From Lotus japonicus (lineage: Eukaryota > Streptophyta > Magnoliopsida > Fabales > Fabaceae): a DNA stretch of 64,000 nt. The position numbers and the translations under genes were made by a program. Positions 47,451 to 60,129 of the stretch are shown piece after piece (the first letter of the stretch is position 1; each line of letters begins with the position of its first letter). Under the pieces are notes generated by a model that had not been told where the DNA came from, did not search any database, and saw only the letters and a program-made list of their open reading frames with translations. The stretch lies in contig NC_080041.1 in the NCBI RefSeq assembly GCF_012489685.1, forward strand, positions 98,133,205 through 98,197,204, written 5' to 3'.

Positions 47451-48149
47451 AACAAAGAAAAAAAACAATAGAGAAAATAATCACGTGCAAGAAAATTTGT
47501 TAGATATATAAACTAGTTACTTGGGTATTTATAACAATATACTTATTTTTGTATTTTCAAAATAGTCTAATTATAAGGAATAATAAATTACGTTAGTGTT
47601 AAATACATTACTTTGTGTTGAAGAGAAATTCAAATTTAATTTCTACTATTATCTGGTATCATTATTGGACTCAAATATACAATAATTGTTAATAAATTTA
47701 AATTTTACTTTGTCTATATTCATAAATGAGATTAAATGTTGTGAGGAAAGTTAATAACTAAAATAACCAAATCTAGGACAAAATTCATTACATTTCTCTA
47801 AGAAAAAAGGATTTCTATAGTAAAAAAGATTAAGATTAATTATTTTGTTCCTTTATCAATTTGTTATCGTAATGTTAGGAATTCATCATTCTTGAATTTT
47901 AACATATTAATGAGGCGAAATAATAATTTGAAATTTAAAATATTTATGAGACACATTATTATTTCGAAATTCAAGAATATATGAATAATATAATATATGA
48001 CATTATCTGCTCACATCATTAAGTTACTAATACTATTATAAAAAATGAGTAAAGTGAAATCAGACAAAGGTTGAGAGGCCGCCACCTAGAGGAGTTGCCA
48101 CCTTTTTATTTTGTAAATAGTTTATAATAGCTTAACGAAAGAGGCTTAC

Positions 48150-48296
48150 ATGACACTAGTTAGTTAAGGGAAAAAGTAGGCCAACTGGCTTGACACATCA
48201 TTAATAAAATTCAGAAATTAAAAAAAGGGTGGGGGAGATTCGAACTCCGATGTTGTCAGGAGAAAAACAACCACTTAACCAGTTGAACCACATATA
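48150..48296 (-). mobile_element. tRNA-derived SINE, unit 0 copy
   Basis: On the minus strand the segment opens TGTGGTTCAACTGGTTAAGTGG, an A-box-like sequence, and about 35 nt later has GGAGTTCGAATCTC, a good B box (complement of 48235-48248), followed by CCCCCACCCTTTTTTT. The spacing fits a Pol III promoter of a tRNA-related SINE. The far end is estimated. The copy in unit 1 (about 57000-57095) has lost part of the B box. Confidence 0.55.
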
Positions 48297-48579
48297 ATAT
48301 TTGTTCAATCTAGCAACAAAATTTTATTTACATCATTTATCTTTTTCATCCTTCATCCTTCTTCATCATCATCAACTTCATATCCTCTTCTTCTTCTTTC
48401 TCTCTTCCACCGCCTCCCACCAACCCCCAACTGCAAGAACTTCTTGTCATACCGAACTTCCTCTCCCCCACCTCCCTAGCCCGAGTTAGAGGAACCCAAA
48501 GTCTTCGCATAGGTGGCGAATTTGAAGGCTTTATTGTAGGAAATTTTATTCTCAAAAATTTATTAATTGTTTGTTAAGT

Positions 48580-51006
48580 TTTTATATAATTTAGGTCTTA
48601 AGGAAAAGTTAAAAATTAACCACCAATGTAAGACTTATTCCTCATTTGGTCATTCTGAACTCATCTTTATCCATGTTATAATTGATGAATAGAATCAACT
48701 TGCTTCTTCCTAATTAACCGAGCTTCCAAATCCCCTATTTCCCTCCTCCAAAATACACAACACCAGCAGCAAGTATTACCAAGACCAATACTAGTATTTC
48801 CCTCCATCACTATCATTATCCAAGACCAATACTAGTATTACAAAGTATTGATGCTACTTTCTGATCAATTTTCTTATGCAAAAAGGAGCAATATTTGATA
48901 AACCCCACAAAATTTTAAGCCCAGAAAATACAAGTCACTATTACTGTTTTCCTCTTGCAGAGAGAACGGGAAAAGTATGGAGAGTGAGATGAATCAGTAG
49001 CTTTTGTGTACTGCAATGTTTCAAATATTTTAATATGAATATGTTTTGTGCTGTCAAATCTCATTATAACATTATACCATTAGATTTCCCCATATAAGCT
49101 TACCACAATTTAATATCTGGTACACTAAGATATAGAACACCAGAATTTTTTTTCCTGTGAAAATACAATACCAAATTTAAGTTTTCAATACTTTTATTAT
49201 TATTGAAAGTAATAATCTAGGAAATAATTATTTCCTGCATTCATAACAGAATTACTCTTCTGGAAGACAATAATCAATTCAGCACTACCAGAGTCAAGTT
49301 TTTGGAATTCAATACACAAAAATGTGTTTCAGGTTTTAATGTCAGGAACACTATTATGTATAGCACAACAAATCACCATAAAAAATAGGTATATCAAAAT
49401 GTTCTTCCCATACCATTAAGATTTCAATGAAACATCATTAGCATATTTCGATTTACCACAAGGCAAAAACACCTGAAAAAGTTGAATGACAAGCATAAAT
49501 CATCCAAAATCCTAGAAAGGTTCAAATGATAGAAATATGAACATATTGTTCTCATGAGCAAAACAGACAAGATTTCAAACTGCTTTGAAACAAGATCGTC
49601 GATTATGTCCTTCTTCAACACGAAATCCACATTAATGTGTCTTCTTCTCTTGAGCAAAAAGTACTCCATCCTACAAATTAAGAATAAGATGTTATAATAT
49701 CTATATGATATTACATAGTAGTCCATGCTTTCCCCCAAAAAAATCACTCCTATTAATGGGAATTTTCACACTACACATTCTTGTCATTTTAGCAGAACTC
49801 AATGTGTTTTATATTTAATTGTCATCTACAATTCATCATCAACTAGTGTTTTATGCATTGTTAAATGGGAAACTCATAATAACTCAACTTTTTGTCTTTC
49901 CTAAACTACTTATCTTTTGTAACAAAATATTACTTATCTTTAGCATTTAATACTTCTATATTGCTCCTTGATGGGATACTACTATACATGCATGCTTTTG
50001 ATTTTCTTGTTGTTTGATACTAAATTTCATTCTAAATCCACAACACCGCGGTGATAATAGTAAGTATTAAAAAGAAAGAAAATGCAGTTCAAGCTTCAAG
50101 TATAGTACCACTCTGTAAGTTACATGAATATCACAATTCAAACATGTGTGTATGCGCAAGTGACTGCAGATGTGGTTTGAAATATCTCTGGTACCAGAGT
50201 TACATATGTTGTGTAACTTACACAACCTCTCAGGAAGCAATTTGGGTCACACATATGTAATAAAAAATAATTCTAAAATCCTAAATAAAATGAGTGATTA
50301 TAAGAAAATCTAATTAAGTTACCATTATACCCTCTCTCTCATATTACCTTTATATCCCTTTCTTTTTTTCTTCTTTTCCATGATTACCATACTACCCATC
50401 CACCCCTTTCTCATCTCTCTTTCATCTCACACCTTTCGCACCATCACCGATTGGGTACTCCGGTGAAAGAGGAGCTCGCTTCGTTTGGGTTTTGGTGGTG
50501 GGATCTCGCATGGAGGAGGGGAGATAGTTTGGATCCAGGTGGCTCGCTGGAGGTTCTCGGTTTGGGGGTTGTTTCAGCGGAGGTTCTGGTGCTGAGGAAG
50601 GGAGGTTGCAGTGGTTCATGACTGAAATGGGTTGCTGGGTTTGGCCGGAGGTTAGGTGGAGTGGCGGTGTGGAGGCCGAGATCGAAGAGTAGGTTGGCTC
50701 TGCGGGAAGGAAGGTTTTCCTAGGCTTCCAACCCACAATGTCCGGTCAGCCTAGTTGCTTGGACTCTAATCTTTTTCTATAAACAATTTTTTCAGGTAGT
50801 GTTTTTGCCGATGATAATGGAATTAGGTATTACATGTATTAAACCAGCCGAACTGGATGAAGCTGGAGGTTTGACTCTATGTTTCCTATTTGATGTTGTT
50901 AGATGGATGGTGCAATGCTAAGTGTATGGTAGTTACTTATTAAGTTATTGCAAAAAAATATTATTTGACAATGTGTTTGGACTCTCATTTGGCCATTTTG
51001 TATGTT
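48580..51006. other. Unit 0 segment repeated at 57370-59600, no recognised gene
   Basis: The segment is copied in unit 1 except for about 225 bp (49263-49487). A GC-richer stretch at 50430-50760 (59010-59330 in unit 1) has a minus-strand frame with PPNREPPASH and PEYPIGDGAKG. The copies differ mostly by amino-acid changes, so I do not call it a gene. Confidence 0.4.
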
Positions 51007-51011
51007 GCTGC

Positions 51012-52205
51012 TGAAGGTATGAAAAACGATAGAAATGGGGGGGGGGGGTTTGAATAGCGTTTTCAATCTAAACTTTTCCCACTTGAGATTTTAACAAATC
51101 TCTTGAAACACCGAAGATAAACGTGCTAAGATAAGAGTTTAGGAAAGCACACAATGATTTTATCCTGGTTCACTTGATAAATCCCTCAAGCTACTCCAGT
51201 CCACCCGTTAAGGTGATTTCTTCCTTCTTAGAATGAAGGCAATCCACTAATCAGAGTTTGTTACAACTGCACTTGCAACCTGCAAAGTGACTAACAAAAC
51301 AATGACTTAGTTATCACTAAGATTCACTCTCTTAGTCTTACCAAGGATCCGACCAACCTTGGTCTCCTTAAGGGAAAAACAAACAATTGTTTGAACGTTT
51401 GGGTTTACAAAGAATTGCTTCTCAGAAAGCTAAAGTAAACACAATAAGTACAATTTGAAGAAAGATTGCTTAAGAGAATATTTGAATATCGCGTGAGCTT
51501 GAACAAAGTTTCTTCGCGACATCTTTGATCTTCAGCTTCTTTATATACTCCAAGGATTAGGGTTTGGAAGTTTGCATGGAATGCTACCGTTGGAGGGCAG
51601 ATCTGGGTTTTCCAGGTTCTACTGTGGCTGAATAAGTTAGGTAAGGTTGTAAGGAATAGTACAGTTGCTTTTGTACTTTAGATAGTGACTTGACCTTTAA
51701 CCTAGATGACTTCTGATCAGAGCGACGCTTCATGTTGGAACTTGTGAAGCTTGGTGATCAGAGTCAGTGGGAAGCTTGGATCCTCTGACCTTTGTACCTT
51801 CTGCTTCTGGACTCAGAGGAGAAGTACTTGGTCTTCAGAGCTAGCTTACTCTTGGACTTCAGAATCTTCACTACTCAGCTTCTGGACCTTCAGAGCTTCT
51901 GATCCTTCAGAGCTTCTGGTCATCAGAACTTCAAGTGAACTGAATCCATATCAGAGCTTTACTATCTTCAGATAATCTGAAGATTATTTTACTGTTCAGA
52001 TTGAACATAGTGAGTGCGAAAGCGTTGCGTAGGTTACTCTTTGAGCAAAGTGCTTCTAATTTATGTGTAATCAGATCAGAGTCAGAGCCTGTCATTAAAA
52101 CACTCGGAAAACAACGCTAGAGTACCATAATTGTTCATACACAATAGTTAACATAAAATCATCAAAACATAGAGTTGTACTACTTCATCAAAACTTGATC
52201 TTACA
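51012..52205 (-). mobile_element. Solo LTR (1194 bp) of a large LTR retrotransposon
   Basis: The block begins TGAAGGTATG and ends CTTGATCTTACA, so on the minus strand it opens TGTAAGATCAAG and closes with CA. GCTGC flanks both sides (51007-51011 and 52206-52210), a 5-bp target duplication. In unit 1 the site is empty (TGTTGCTTCCTATGAATG near 59600). A run of about 12 G lies near 51037. Legume SIRE/Maximus-type copia elements have LTRs like this; that assignment is from memory. Confidence 0.85.
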
Positions 52206-52731
52206 GCTGCCTATGAATGTTGATTTGTGTTCTGGTCTTCTGTTTATGCTTATGAGTTAAAAGAGTTTTCAATTGCGGTTGCGTCATGTTGCGGAATTGC
52301 AGATATGCGCAGGTTGGTGTGGGCGTGATGCAGTTGCAGAGACTTAAAAAACCCTGGATGGTGTTGCTGCAATTGCGGTTGCGGGCCGCAATTCAAAAAC
52401 AACTTGCTGTAATTTTCTGTAGAATGAGAGAAACTATTTTGGATATGTTAAATATTTGCTGATAAGTTTTACCCTGTCATGTTTGATCATACACACTTTT
52501 GCTGCTTGAAAAAGTCATAATAAGCATTCAGTTGGCAACTTAGATTATTGTGCTTCATGTGTCTAGTTTGCCTCCAATTTTATCGATAATTATAAATTAC
52601 TTGAAGAAATAATTGCAAACTATAAAAAAAAGAACTTTGAGAAACCCATCAGTTATGAAGCCATTTGTTTTCTACTTAATGAATATAGTCCCTCAAAGCT
52701 ACAGTAGTGCAGAGAGCTATTAGCTGCTGAA
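52206..52731. other. Unit segment with GCGGTTGC repeats
   Basis: TTGCGGTTGCG and CGCAATT motifs recur between about 52270 and 52400 and again near 59665-59790. They may be the remains of a small element. No gene is seen. Confidence 0.35.
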
Positions 52732-53290
52732 ATTCCAAATAGTTTAATAAAGTGCATTAGGATAGTAACAACAGACCCCATAAATGACTAAGTTGTGTGG
52801 AGATGTGTGATTTTGGTATTAGTCAATCCATTATAAACAGCTAGTTAGCATGTAGGAAATTTCAAACATATGAATTTTGCAATACAATATTTTTGTCTTA
52901 GGACTAAAGCAGTTTTTCCATAGCCAGACCACTAGCCTTTAATCATGTAATGCATAATTTTTGATGTCTTATACTGATTCTTTACACTCAAGGACATTAA
53001 TCCTTAACCATTGATAATAATTTATTAACTACAGTTTCTTCATATTAATTAGCGTATAAATCTATTGCCTTTCAGGTGATTTTGTCCATCTAGCATGCAT
53101 CTATTTCATTACATTTATATGTACTGAGGTATCGTATAAACTGGTGCGCCAGTCACTTTTTCCTGGGTTTTTATCACACAAAGCAAAATATAATCCTTAT
53201 ATTTTCATTTATTCATGTGTATTTGTTTCTATCATCAAAATAATCTCACCAACTACCATTACTAATTTTACATTTTGTGTTGCTTGGCAG

Positions 53291-53700
53291 GTCGTCATTA
53301 GAATACTCCTTCAACAAGTTTGGACAATTTTTGATCTGTTTTCAAGATCACCAGAAGGATGTTTGAGTACATATGTTCACTTGTTAAGAAAGACATGATG
53401 GAAAAAACTCCACATTTCACATTCACCAATGGCCAGCCAATGTCTTTGCATGATCAAGTAGCCATGGCGCTGAGAATACTTGGATCCACCCACTCACTAG
53501 TCCTCATTGGCGGTGTATTCGGGGTAAGCAACACAATTGTTTCACAAGTCACCTGGAAATTTGTGGAATCCATGGAAAATAGTTGACTCCACCACCGGAA
53601 ATGGCCACCCACATAGCTCGAAATGATTGAAATCAAATCCAAGTTTGAGAAACTACAAGGCCTCCCAAATTGTTGTGGTGTAGTTGATGTTACACACATA
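53291..53700 (+). pseudogene. PIF/Harbinger transposase fragment, left arm, unit 0
   Basis: After an acceptor-like TTGGCAG the arm encodes, with a frame change, FEYICSLVKKDMMEK, MSLHDQVAMALRILGS, GVFGVSNTIVSQVTWKFVES and, after a stop near 53583, EIKSKFEKLQGLP. This order is the N-terminal helix-turn-helix part and start of the DDE_4 nuclease of plant PIF-type transposases. The fragment breaks off soon after VVDVTHI, where the family has its first catalytic Asp. Confidence 0.75.
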
Positions 53701-54160
53701 AATGTGTTTAGCCACACTTCCTTATGAGGTTCTTTGGAAGCTTTCACAATTATGTGTGTAACATCAACTACCCAACAACAAATTGGGAGGCCTTGTAGTG
53801 TCTCAAACTTGGATTTGATTTCAATCATTCGGAGCTTTGTGGGTGGCAATTTCAGTTGGTGGAACCAATTAGATTCCATGGATTCCACAAATTTCCACGT
53901 GACTTGTGAAACAGTTGTGTTGCTTACCCCGAATACACCACCAATGAGGACTAGTGAGTCGCCGGATCCAAGTATTCTCAGTGCCATGGCTAATTGATCA
54001 TGCAAAGACATTGGCTGGTCATTGGTGAATGTGAAATGTGGAGTTTTTCCATCATGTCTTTCTTAACAAGTGAACATATGTACTCAAACATCCTTTTGGT
54101 GATCTAGAAAACAGATTGAAAGTTGTCCAAACTTGTTGAAGGAGTCTTCTGATGAAGACC
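53701..54160 (-). pseudogene. PIF/Harbinger transposase fragment, right arm, unit 0
   Basis: On the minus strand the arm is open from MSLHDQLAMALRILGS through EIKSKFETLQGLP and CCWVVDVTHI to KASKEPHKEVWL in the loop (family form PAS.PS.KVWL). It is the better preserved arm, with no stop between about 54011 and the centre. Only the N-terminal third of a transposase remains, so it cannot be active. Confidence 0.75.
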
Positions 54161-54910
54161 TGCCAAGCAATACAAGTAAAAGTAGTAATGGTTGGTTGTG
54201 AGATTATTTTGATGATAGAAACAAAACACATGAATAGATGAAAATATAAGGATTAGATTTTGCTTTTTGTGGGAAAAACCCATAAAAAAGTGTCAGACAC
54301 ATCAGTTCATACAATACCTCAGTACATATATATGTAATGAAATAGATGCATGCTAGATGGACAAAATCACTTGAAAGGCTTAAACTAAGATTCATGGCTA
54401 TAGATTTATACGCTAGTTAATATGAAGAAACTGCAGCTAATAAATTATTATCAATGGTTAAGGATTAATATTCGTGAGTGCTAAAGAATCAGTATAAGAT
54501 ATCAAAAATTATGCATTATATGATTAAAGGCTAGTTGCCTGGCTATGCAAAAACTGCTTTAGTCCTAAAACCAAAATATTGTATTGCAAAATTCATATGT
54601 TTGAAATTTCCTACATTCTAACTAGCTGCTTATAATGGATTAACTAATACCAAAATCACATATCTCCACAAAACTCATTTATGGGGTCTGTTGTTAATAT
54701 CCTAATGCACTTTATTAAACTATTTGGAATGTGATTGAACACTAAAAATCATAATTTCAATATGATTGAACACTAAAACAATCAAAAACCAAGTTAGAAA
54801 CCTCAGAACCAAAGATGCAGGATCAAAATTCTTTAGGAGAAGAAAGGAAGACAATTTTCACTTCTTCAACTTAGAAGCTGGATGTAGGATCATCTAAGGG
54901 TAAAACACCC

Positions 54911-55562
54911 TCATCGAGGCGGTGAGGCCCAATCCCCCATAACTAATCCCTGAAAAGAAAATCAACAACAAAGAAAATGTCAATTGAAACTATGAAAGCA
55001 GACAATTCATCAAACATAGAATCATGATTACTAGTTAGTACTCTGTAGCATGCAGCACTTGTTTCTGTCATTAAGTTACTTATCTGTAACAGACATTAAT
55101 TCCTTTCATCAGCAAGATGCAATGACATTAGAAAAAATATTGTAACAATTCTAAATCATGTTAAAGATTAAGAGCTTTGCAACCATATCAAAGAATCAGC
55201 CGAATTGATGAATGGATGTGAGCATTAAATTCACATAGATTGAATATTCCATTCCATATAAACAAATCCAAAGAAGGAAAAAAAAACTAATTTATGTTCA
55301 AATACATGAAAGTGAATACTAAAAAAATCAAATTTTCAAAAAATTCAGTTGGTGGAAGAGGATAAACAATGTACGAGACAGCAGAAAAAGGATTAACGAA
55401 GATCCCAAATCATTAAAATCAAAACAGACCCAGTAACTGAGTTCAAGAATTCTAGTGATGACAAGTTGATTCAATCAAAAAAAATCTAACCTTGGTTTGA
55501 TGATCATGGTACCAATCAGCTCGCAAGTTAAAACCATGTTCAAACCCTTCGATGATGTCATC
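54911..55562 (-). pseudogene. Two-exon coding-like fragment, unit 1
   Basis: This is the copy of the unit 0 fragment (45016-45664), with blocks 55562-55491 and 54949-54911. The peptide of the first block changes at a few residues (Val-Val to Ile-Ile, Pro to Arg, Cys to Tyr); splice sites and frame are kept. Confidence 0.35.
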
Positions 55563-58500
55563 TCAAACACCAGAATTTTCAAGATAGAGTACAAATATGA
55601 AAGTCACTCTCCAAAGAGAAATGTTAGAAATATAATATAAAGAACCATGGAAAAAATCTATCAATTGAAAAAACCCAAATAAATGGAAAAACTCAAAACT
55701 AGAGATGAACCAATTAGAGGAGCTCATAACCCAGAACCAAAGCCGCCTCCACCTTGACGAGATTGCCTCTGTTGTGTAGAGATCGTAGCCGTCGTAACAA
55801 GATCAACTCCTCTTCCGATCAGATCTGAAACTTCAACTCCTTTGTTAAGATAAAGGAGTGAGTTTTGAAGCATGCACACTGAGATCTGTGTCAAGGAGAA
55901 AAAGACAAGGCGAGGATGACATTGATGATCTATGGGAGGACCATTGATGTTGAAGATGGTGACGACACCTGAAGATAAGGGCTCTTTGAGTGGAAAGGGA
56001 GAAAACGAGGGTTGTTGCGGCAAGATGGAGAAGAAAAGAGATGGGATTGGGGGGAGGAGGGTTCCACCGGCGTAGGTGTGGAAGTGGGAAGAAGAGAAAA
56101 TAAATATAGGTTGAGCTAGGGTTTCAAGAAGTGTGTGACGGCTGGAGAAGAGAAGTGATATGGTGAGAAGAATTGAGAGGTTAAAATGATAGGGTTTGCT
56201 AGGGATTGGGCTTAGGCGTAGTGGGCTGGTACCCTTCATGAGGTTAGGTTTTTCAGAAAACAAAAAAAACAAAACTATAGAGAAAATAATCACGTGCAAG
56301 AAAATTTGTTAGATATATAACCTAATTACTTGGGTATTTATAATAATATACTTTTTTTTTGAATTTTCAAAATAGTCTAATTATAAGGAATAAAAAATTA
56401 TGTTAGTGTTAAATACATTACATTTGTGTTGAAGAGAAATTCAAATTTGATTTCTACTATTATCTAGTATCATTATTGGACTCATAAATATACAATAATT
56501 GTTAATGAATTTAAATTTGACTTTGTCTTTATTCTTAAACGAGATTGAATGTTGTTAGGAAATTTAATAACTAAAATAGCCAAATCTGGGACTAAATATA
56601 TTACATTTCTCTAAGAAAAAAGAATTTCTATAATAAAAAATATTAAGATTAATTATTTTGTTCCTTTATCAATTTGTTACAGTAATGTTAGGAATTTATC
56701 ATTTGTGAATTTTAAAATATTAATGAAGCGAAATAATAATTTAAAATTTAAATTATTTATGAGACACATTATTTTTCGAAATTCTAGAATATATGAATAA
56801 TATAATATATGACATTATCTGCTCACATCATTAGGTTACTAATACTAGTATAAAAAATGAGTAAAGTGAAATTAGACCAAGGCTGAGTGGCCGCCACCTA
56901 GAGGAGTTGCCACCTTTTATTTCGTAAATAGTTTATAATAGCTTAACGAAAGAGGCTTACCTGGCACTAGTTAGTTAAGTGACAGAGTAGGCCAAGTGGT
57001 TTGACACATCATTAATAAAATTCGGAAATTGGAAAAAGGGTGGGGGAGATTCGAGGAGAAAAACAACCACTTAACTAGTTGAACTACATATAAAATTGTT
57101 CAATCTTGCAATAAAATTTTAGTTACATCATTTATCTTTTTCATCCTTCATCCTTCTTCATCATCATAAACTTCATATCCTCTTCTTCTTTCTTCTCCCT
57201 TCCACCGCCTCCCACCAACCTCCAAGTGTCATGAACATCTTGTCATCACTCAACTTCCCCTCCCCCACCTCCCTAGCCTGAGGTAGAGGAACCCAAAGTG
57301 TTCGCATAGGTGGCGAATTTGAAGGCTTTGGTGTGGGAAATTTTATTCTCAAAAATTTATTATTTGATGGTTAAGTTTTTATATAATTTAGGTCTTAAGG
57401 AAATGTCAAAAATTAGCCACCAATGTAAGACTTATTCCTCATTTAGTCATTGTGAACTCATCTTTATCCAAGTTATAATTGATGAATAGAATCAACTTGA
57501 TTCTTCCTAATTAACCGAGCTTTCAAATCCCCTATTTCCCTCCTCCAAAAATACACAACACCAGCAGCAAGTATTACCAAGACCAATAGTATTATTTCCC
57601 TCCATCACTATCATTATCCAAGACCAATACTAGTATTACCAAGTATTGATGCTACTTTCTGATCAATTTTTTATGCAAAAAGGAGCAATCTTTGATAAAA
57701 TCCACAACATTTTAAGCCTAGAAAATACTAGTCACTATAACTGTTTTCCTCTTGCTGAGAGAAATGGAAAAGTATGGAGAGTGAGATGAATCAGCAGCTT
57801 TTGTGTACGACAATGGTTCAAATACGTTAATATGAATATGTTTTGTGCTGTCAAATCTCATAACATTATACCATTAGATTTCCCCTTGTAAGCTTTCCAC
57901 AATTTAATATCTGGTACACTAAGATATAGAACACCAGAATTTTTTTTTCCTGTGAAAATATAATACCGAATTTAAGTTTTCAATACTTTTATTATTATTG
58001 AAAGTAATAATCTAGGAAATAATTATTTCCTGCATACATAACAGAATTACTCTTCTGAATGACAAGCATAAATCATCCAAAAGCCTAGAAAAGTTCAAAT
58101 GATAGAAATATGAACACATTGTTCTCATGAGCAAAACAGTCAAGATTTCAAACTGCTTTGAAACAAGATTGTCGATTATGTCCTTCTTCACCACGATATC
58201 CACATTAATGTGTCTTCTTCTCTTGAGCAACAGGTACTCCATATTACAAATTGAGAATAAGATGTTATAATATCTCTATGATATTACATAGTAGTCCATG
58301 CTTTCCTCAAAAAAAAATCACTCCTATTTATGGGAATTTTCACACTACACATTCTTGTCATTTTAGCAGAACTCAATGTGTTTTATATTTAATTGTCATC
58401 TACAATTCATCATTAACTAGTGTTTTATGCATTGTTAAATGGGAAACTCATAATAACTCAATTTTTTGTCTTTCCTAAACTACTTATCTTTTGTAACAAA

Positions 58501-60129
58501 AAAATTACTTATCTTTAACATTTAATACTTCTATTATTGCTCCTTGATGGGATACTACTATGCATGCATGCTTTTGATTTTCTTGTTGTTTGATACTAAA
58601 TTTCATTCTAAATCCACAACACCGCATAGATAATAGTAAGTATTAAAAAGAAAGAAAATGCAGTTCTAGCTTCAAGTATAGTACCACTCTGTAAGTTACA
58701 TGAATATCACAATTCAAACATGAGTGTATGCATAAGTGACTGCGGTTATGGTTTGAAATATCTCTGGTACCAGAGTTACATATGTTGTGTAACTTACACA
58801 ACCTCTCAGGAAGCAATTTGGGCCACACATATGTAATAAAAAATAATTCTAAAATCCTAAATAAAATGAGTGGTTATAGGAAAATCCAATTAAGTTACCA
58901 TTAGACTCTCTCTCTCATATTACCTTTATATCCCTTTCTTTTTTTTTCTTCTTTTCCATGATTACCATACTACCCATCCACCCCTTTCTCATCTCTCTTT
59001 CATCTCTCGCCTTTCGCACCATCACCGATTGGGTACTCCGGTGAAAGAGGAGCTCGCTTCGCTTGGGTTTTGTTGGTGGGATCTCGCATGGAGGAGGGGG
59101 GATAGTTTGGATCCGGGTGGCTCGCAGGAGGTTCTCGGTTTGGGGGTTGTTTCAGCAGAGGTTCTGGTGCTGAGGAAAGGAGGTTGCAGTGGTTCATGAC
59201 TGAAATGGGTGGCTGGGTTTGGCCGGAGGTTAGGTGGAGCGGCGGTGTGGAGGCCGAGATCGAAGAGTAGGTTCTCAGTCTTCTGCACAGGGTGGTTCTG
59301 CGGGAAGGAAGGTTTTCCTAGGCTTCCAACCCATAATGTCTGGTGAGCCTAGCTGCTTGGACTCTAATCTTCTTCTATAAATAATTTTTTCAGGTAGTGT
59401 TTTTGCCGATGATAATGGAATTAGGTATTACTTGTATTAAACCAGCCGAACTGGATGAAGCTTGAGGTTTGATTCTATGTTTTCTATTTAATGTTGTTAG
59501 ATGGATGGTGCAATGCTTAGTGTATGGTAGTTACTTATTAAGTTATTGCTAAAAAATATTATTTGACAATGAGTCTGGACTCTCATTTAGCCATTTTGTA
59601 TGTTGCTTCCTATGAATGTTGATTTGTGTTCTGGTCTTCTGTTTATGCTCATGAATTAAAAGAGTTTTCAATTGCGGTTGCGTCATGTTGCGGAATTGCA
59701 CACATGCGCAGGTTGGTGTGGGCGTGATGCAGTTGCGGAGACTAAAAAACCCTGGATGTTGTTGCTGCAATTGCGGTTGCGGGCCGCAATTTAAAAACTA
59801 CTTGCTGTAATTTTCTGTAGAATGAGAGAAACTATTCTGGAAATGTTAAATATTTGCTGATAAGTTTTACCCTGTCATGTTTGATCATACACATTTTTGA
59901 TGCTTGAAAAAGTCATAATAAGCATTCAATTGGCAACTTAGATTATTGTGGTTCATGTGTCTAGTTTGCCTCTAATTTTATCGATAATTATAAATTACTT
60001 GAAGAAATAATTGCAAACTATAAAAAAAAAAACTTTGAGAAACCCATTAGTTATGAAGCCATTTGTTTTCTACTTAATGAATATAGTCCCTCAAAGCTAC
60101 AGTAGTGCAGAGAGCTATTAGCTGCTGAA

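Larger units (their letters stand above)
52732..54730. repeat. 2.0-kb palindrome with PIF/Harbinger transposase arms (unit 0)
   Basis: The left arm 52732-53700 and right arm 53751-54730 are inverted copies (ATTCCAAATAGTTTAATAAA at the left end, TTTATTAAACTATTTGGAAT at the right end) around a loop of about 50 bp. Each arm holds, from about 430 bp inward of centre, a transposase fragment read toward the centre, and outside that about 550 bp of non-coding sequence. Small indels distinguish the arms. Confidence 0.9.

Noticed and set aside
50422..50736. Minus-strand frame with a copy at 59000-59197
   Set aside because: Most differences between the two copies change the amino acid, so there is no sign of selection for a protein.
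53454..54011. Single 185-aa gene on the minus strand
   Set aside because: It runs through the centre of the palindrome and joins sense transposase to its own antisense; only the part before the loop is transposase.
55724..56299. 191-codon minus-strand frame in unit 1
   Set aside because: The same region in units 0 and 2 does not keep the frame; its composition reflects a purine-rich strand.
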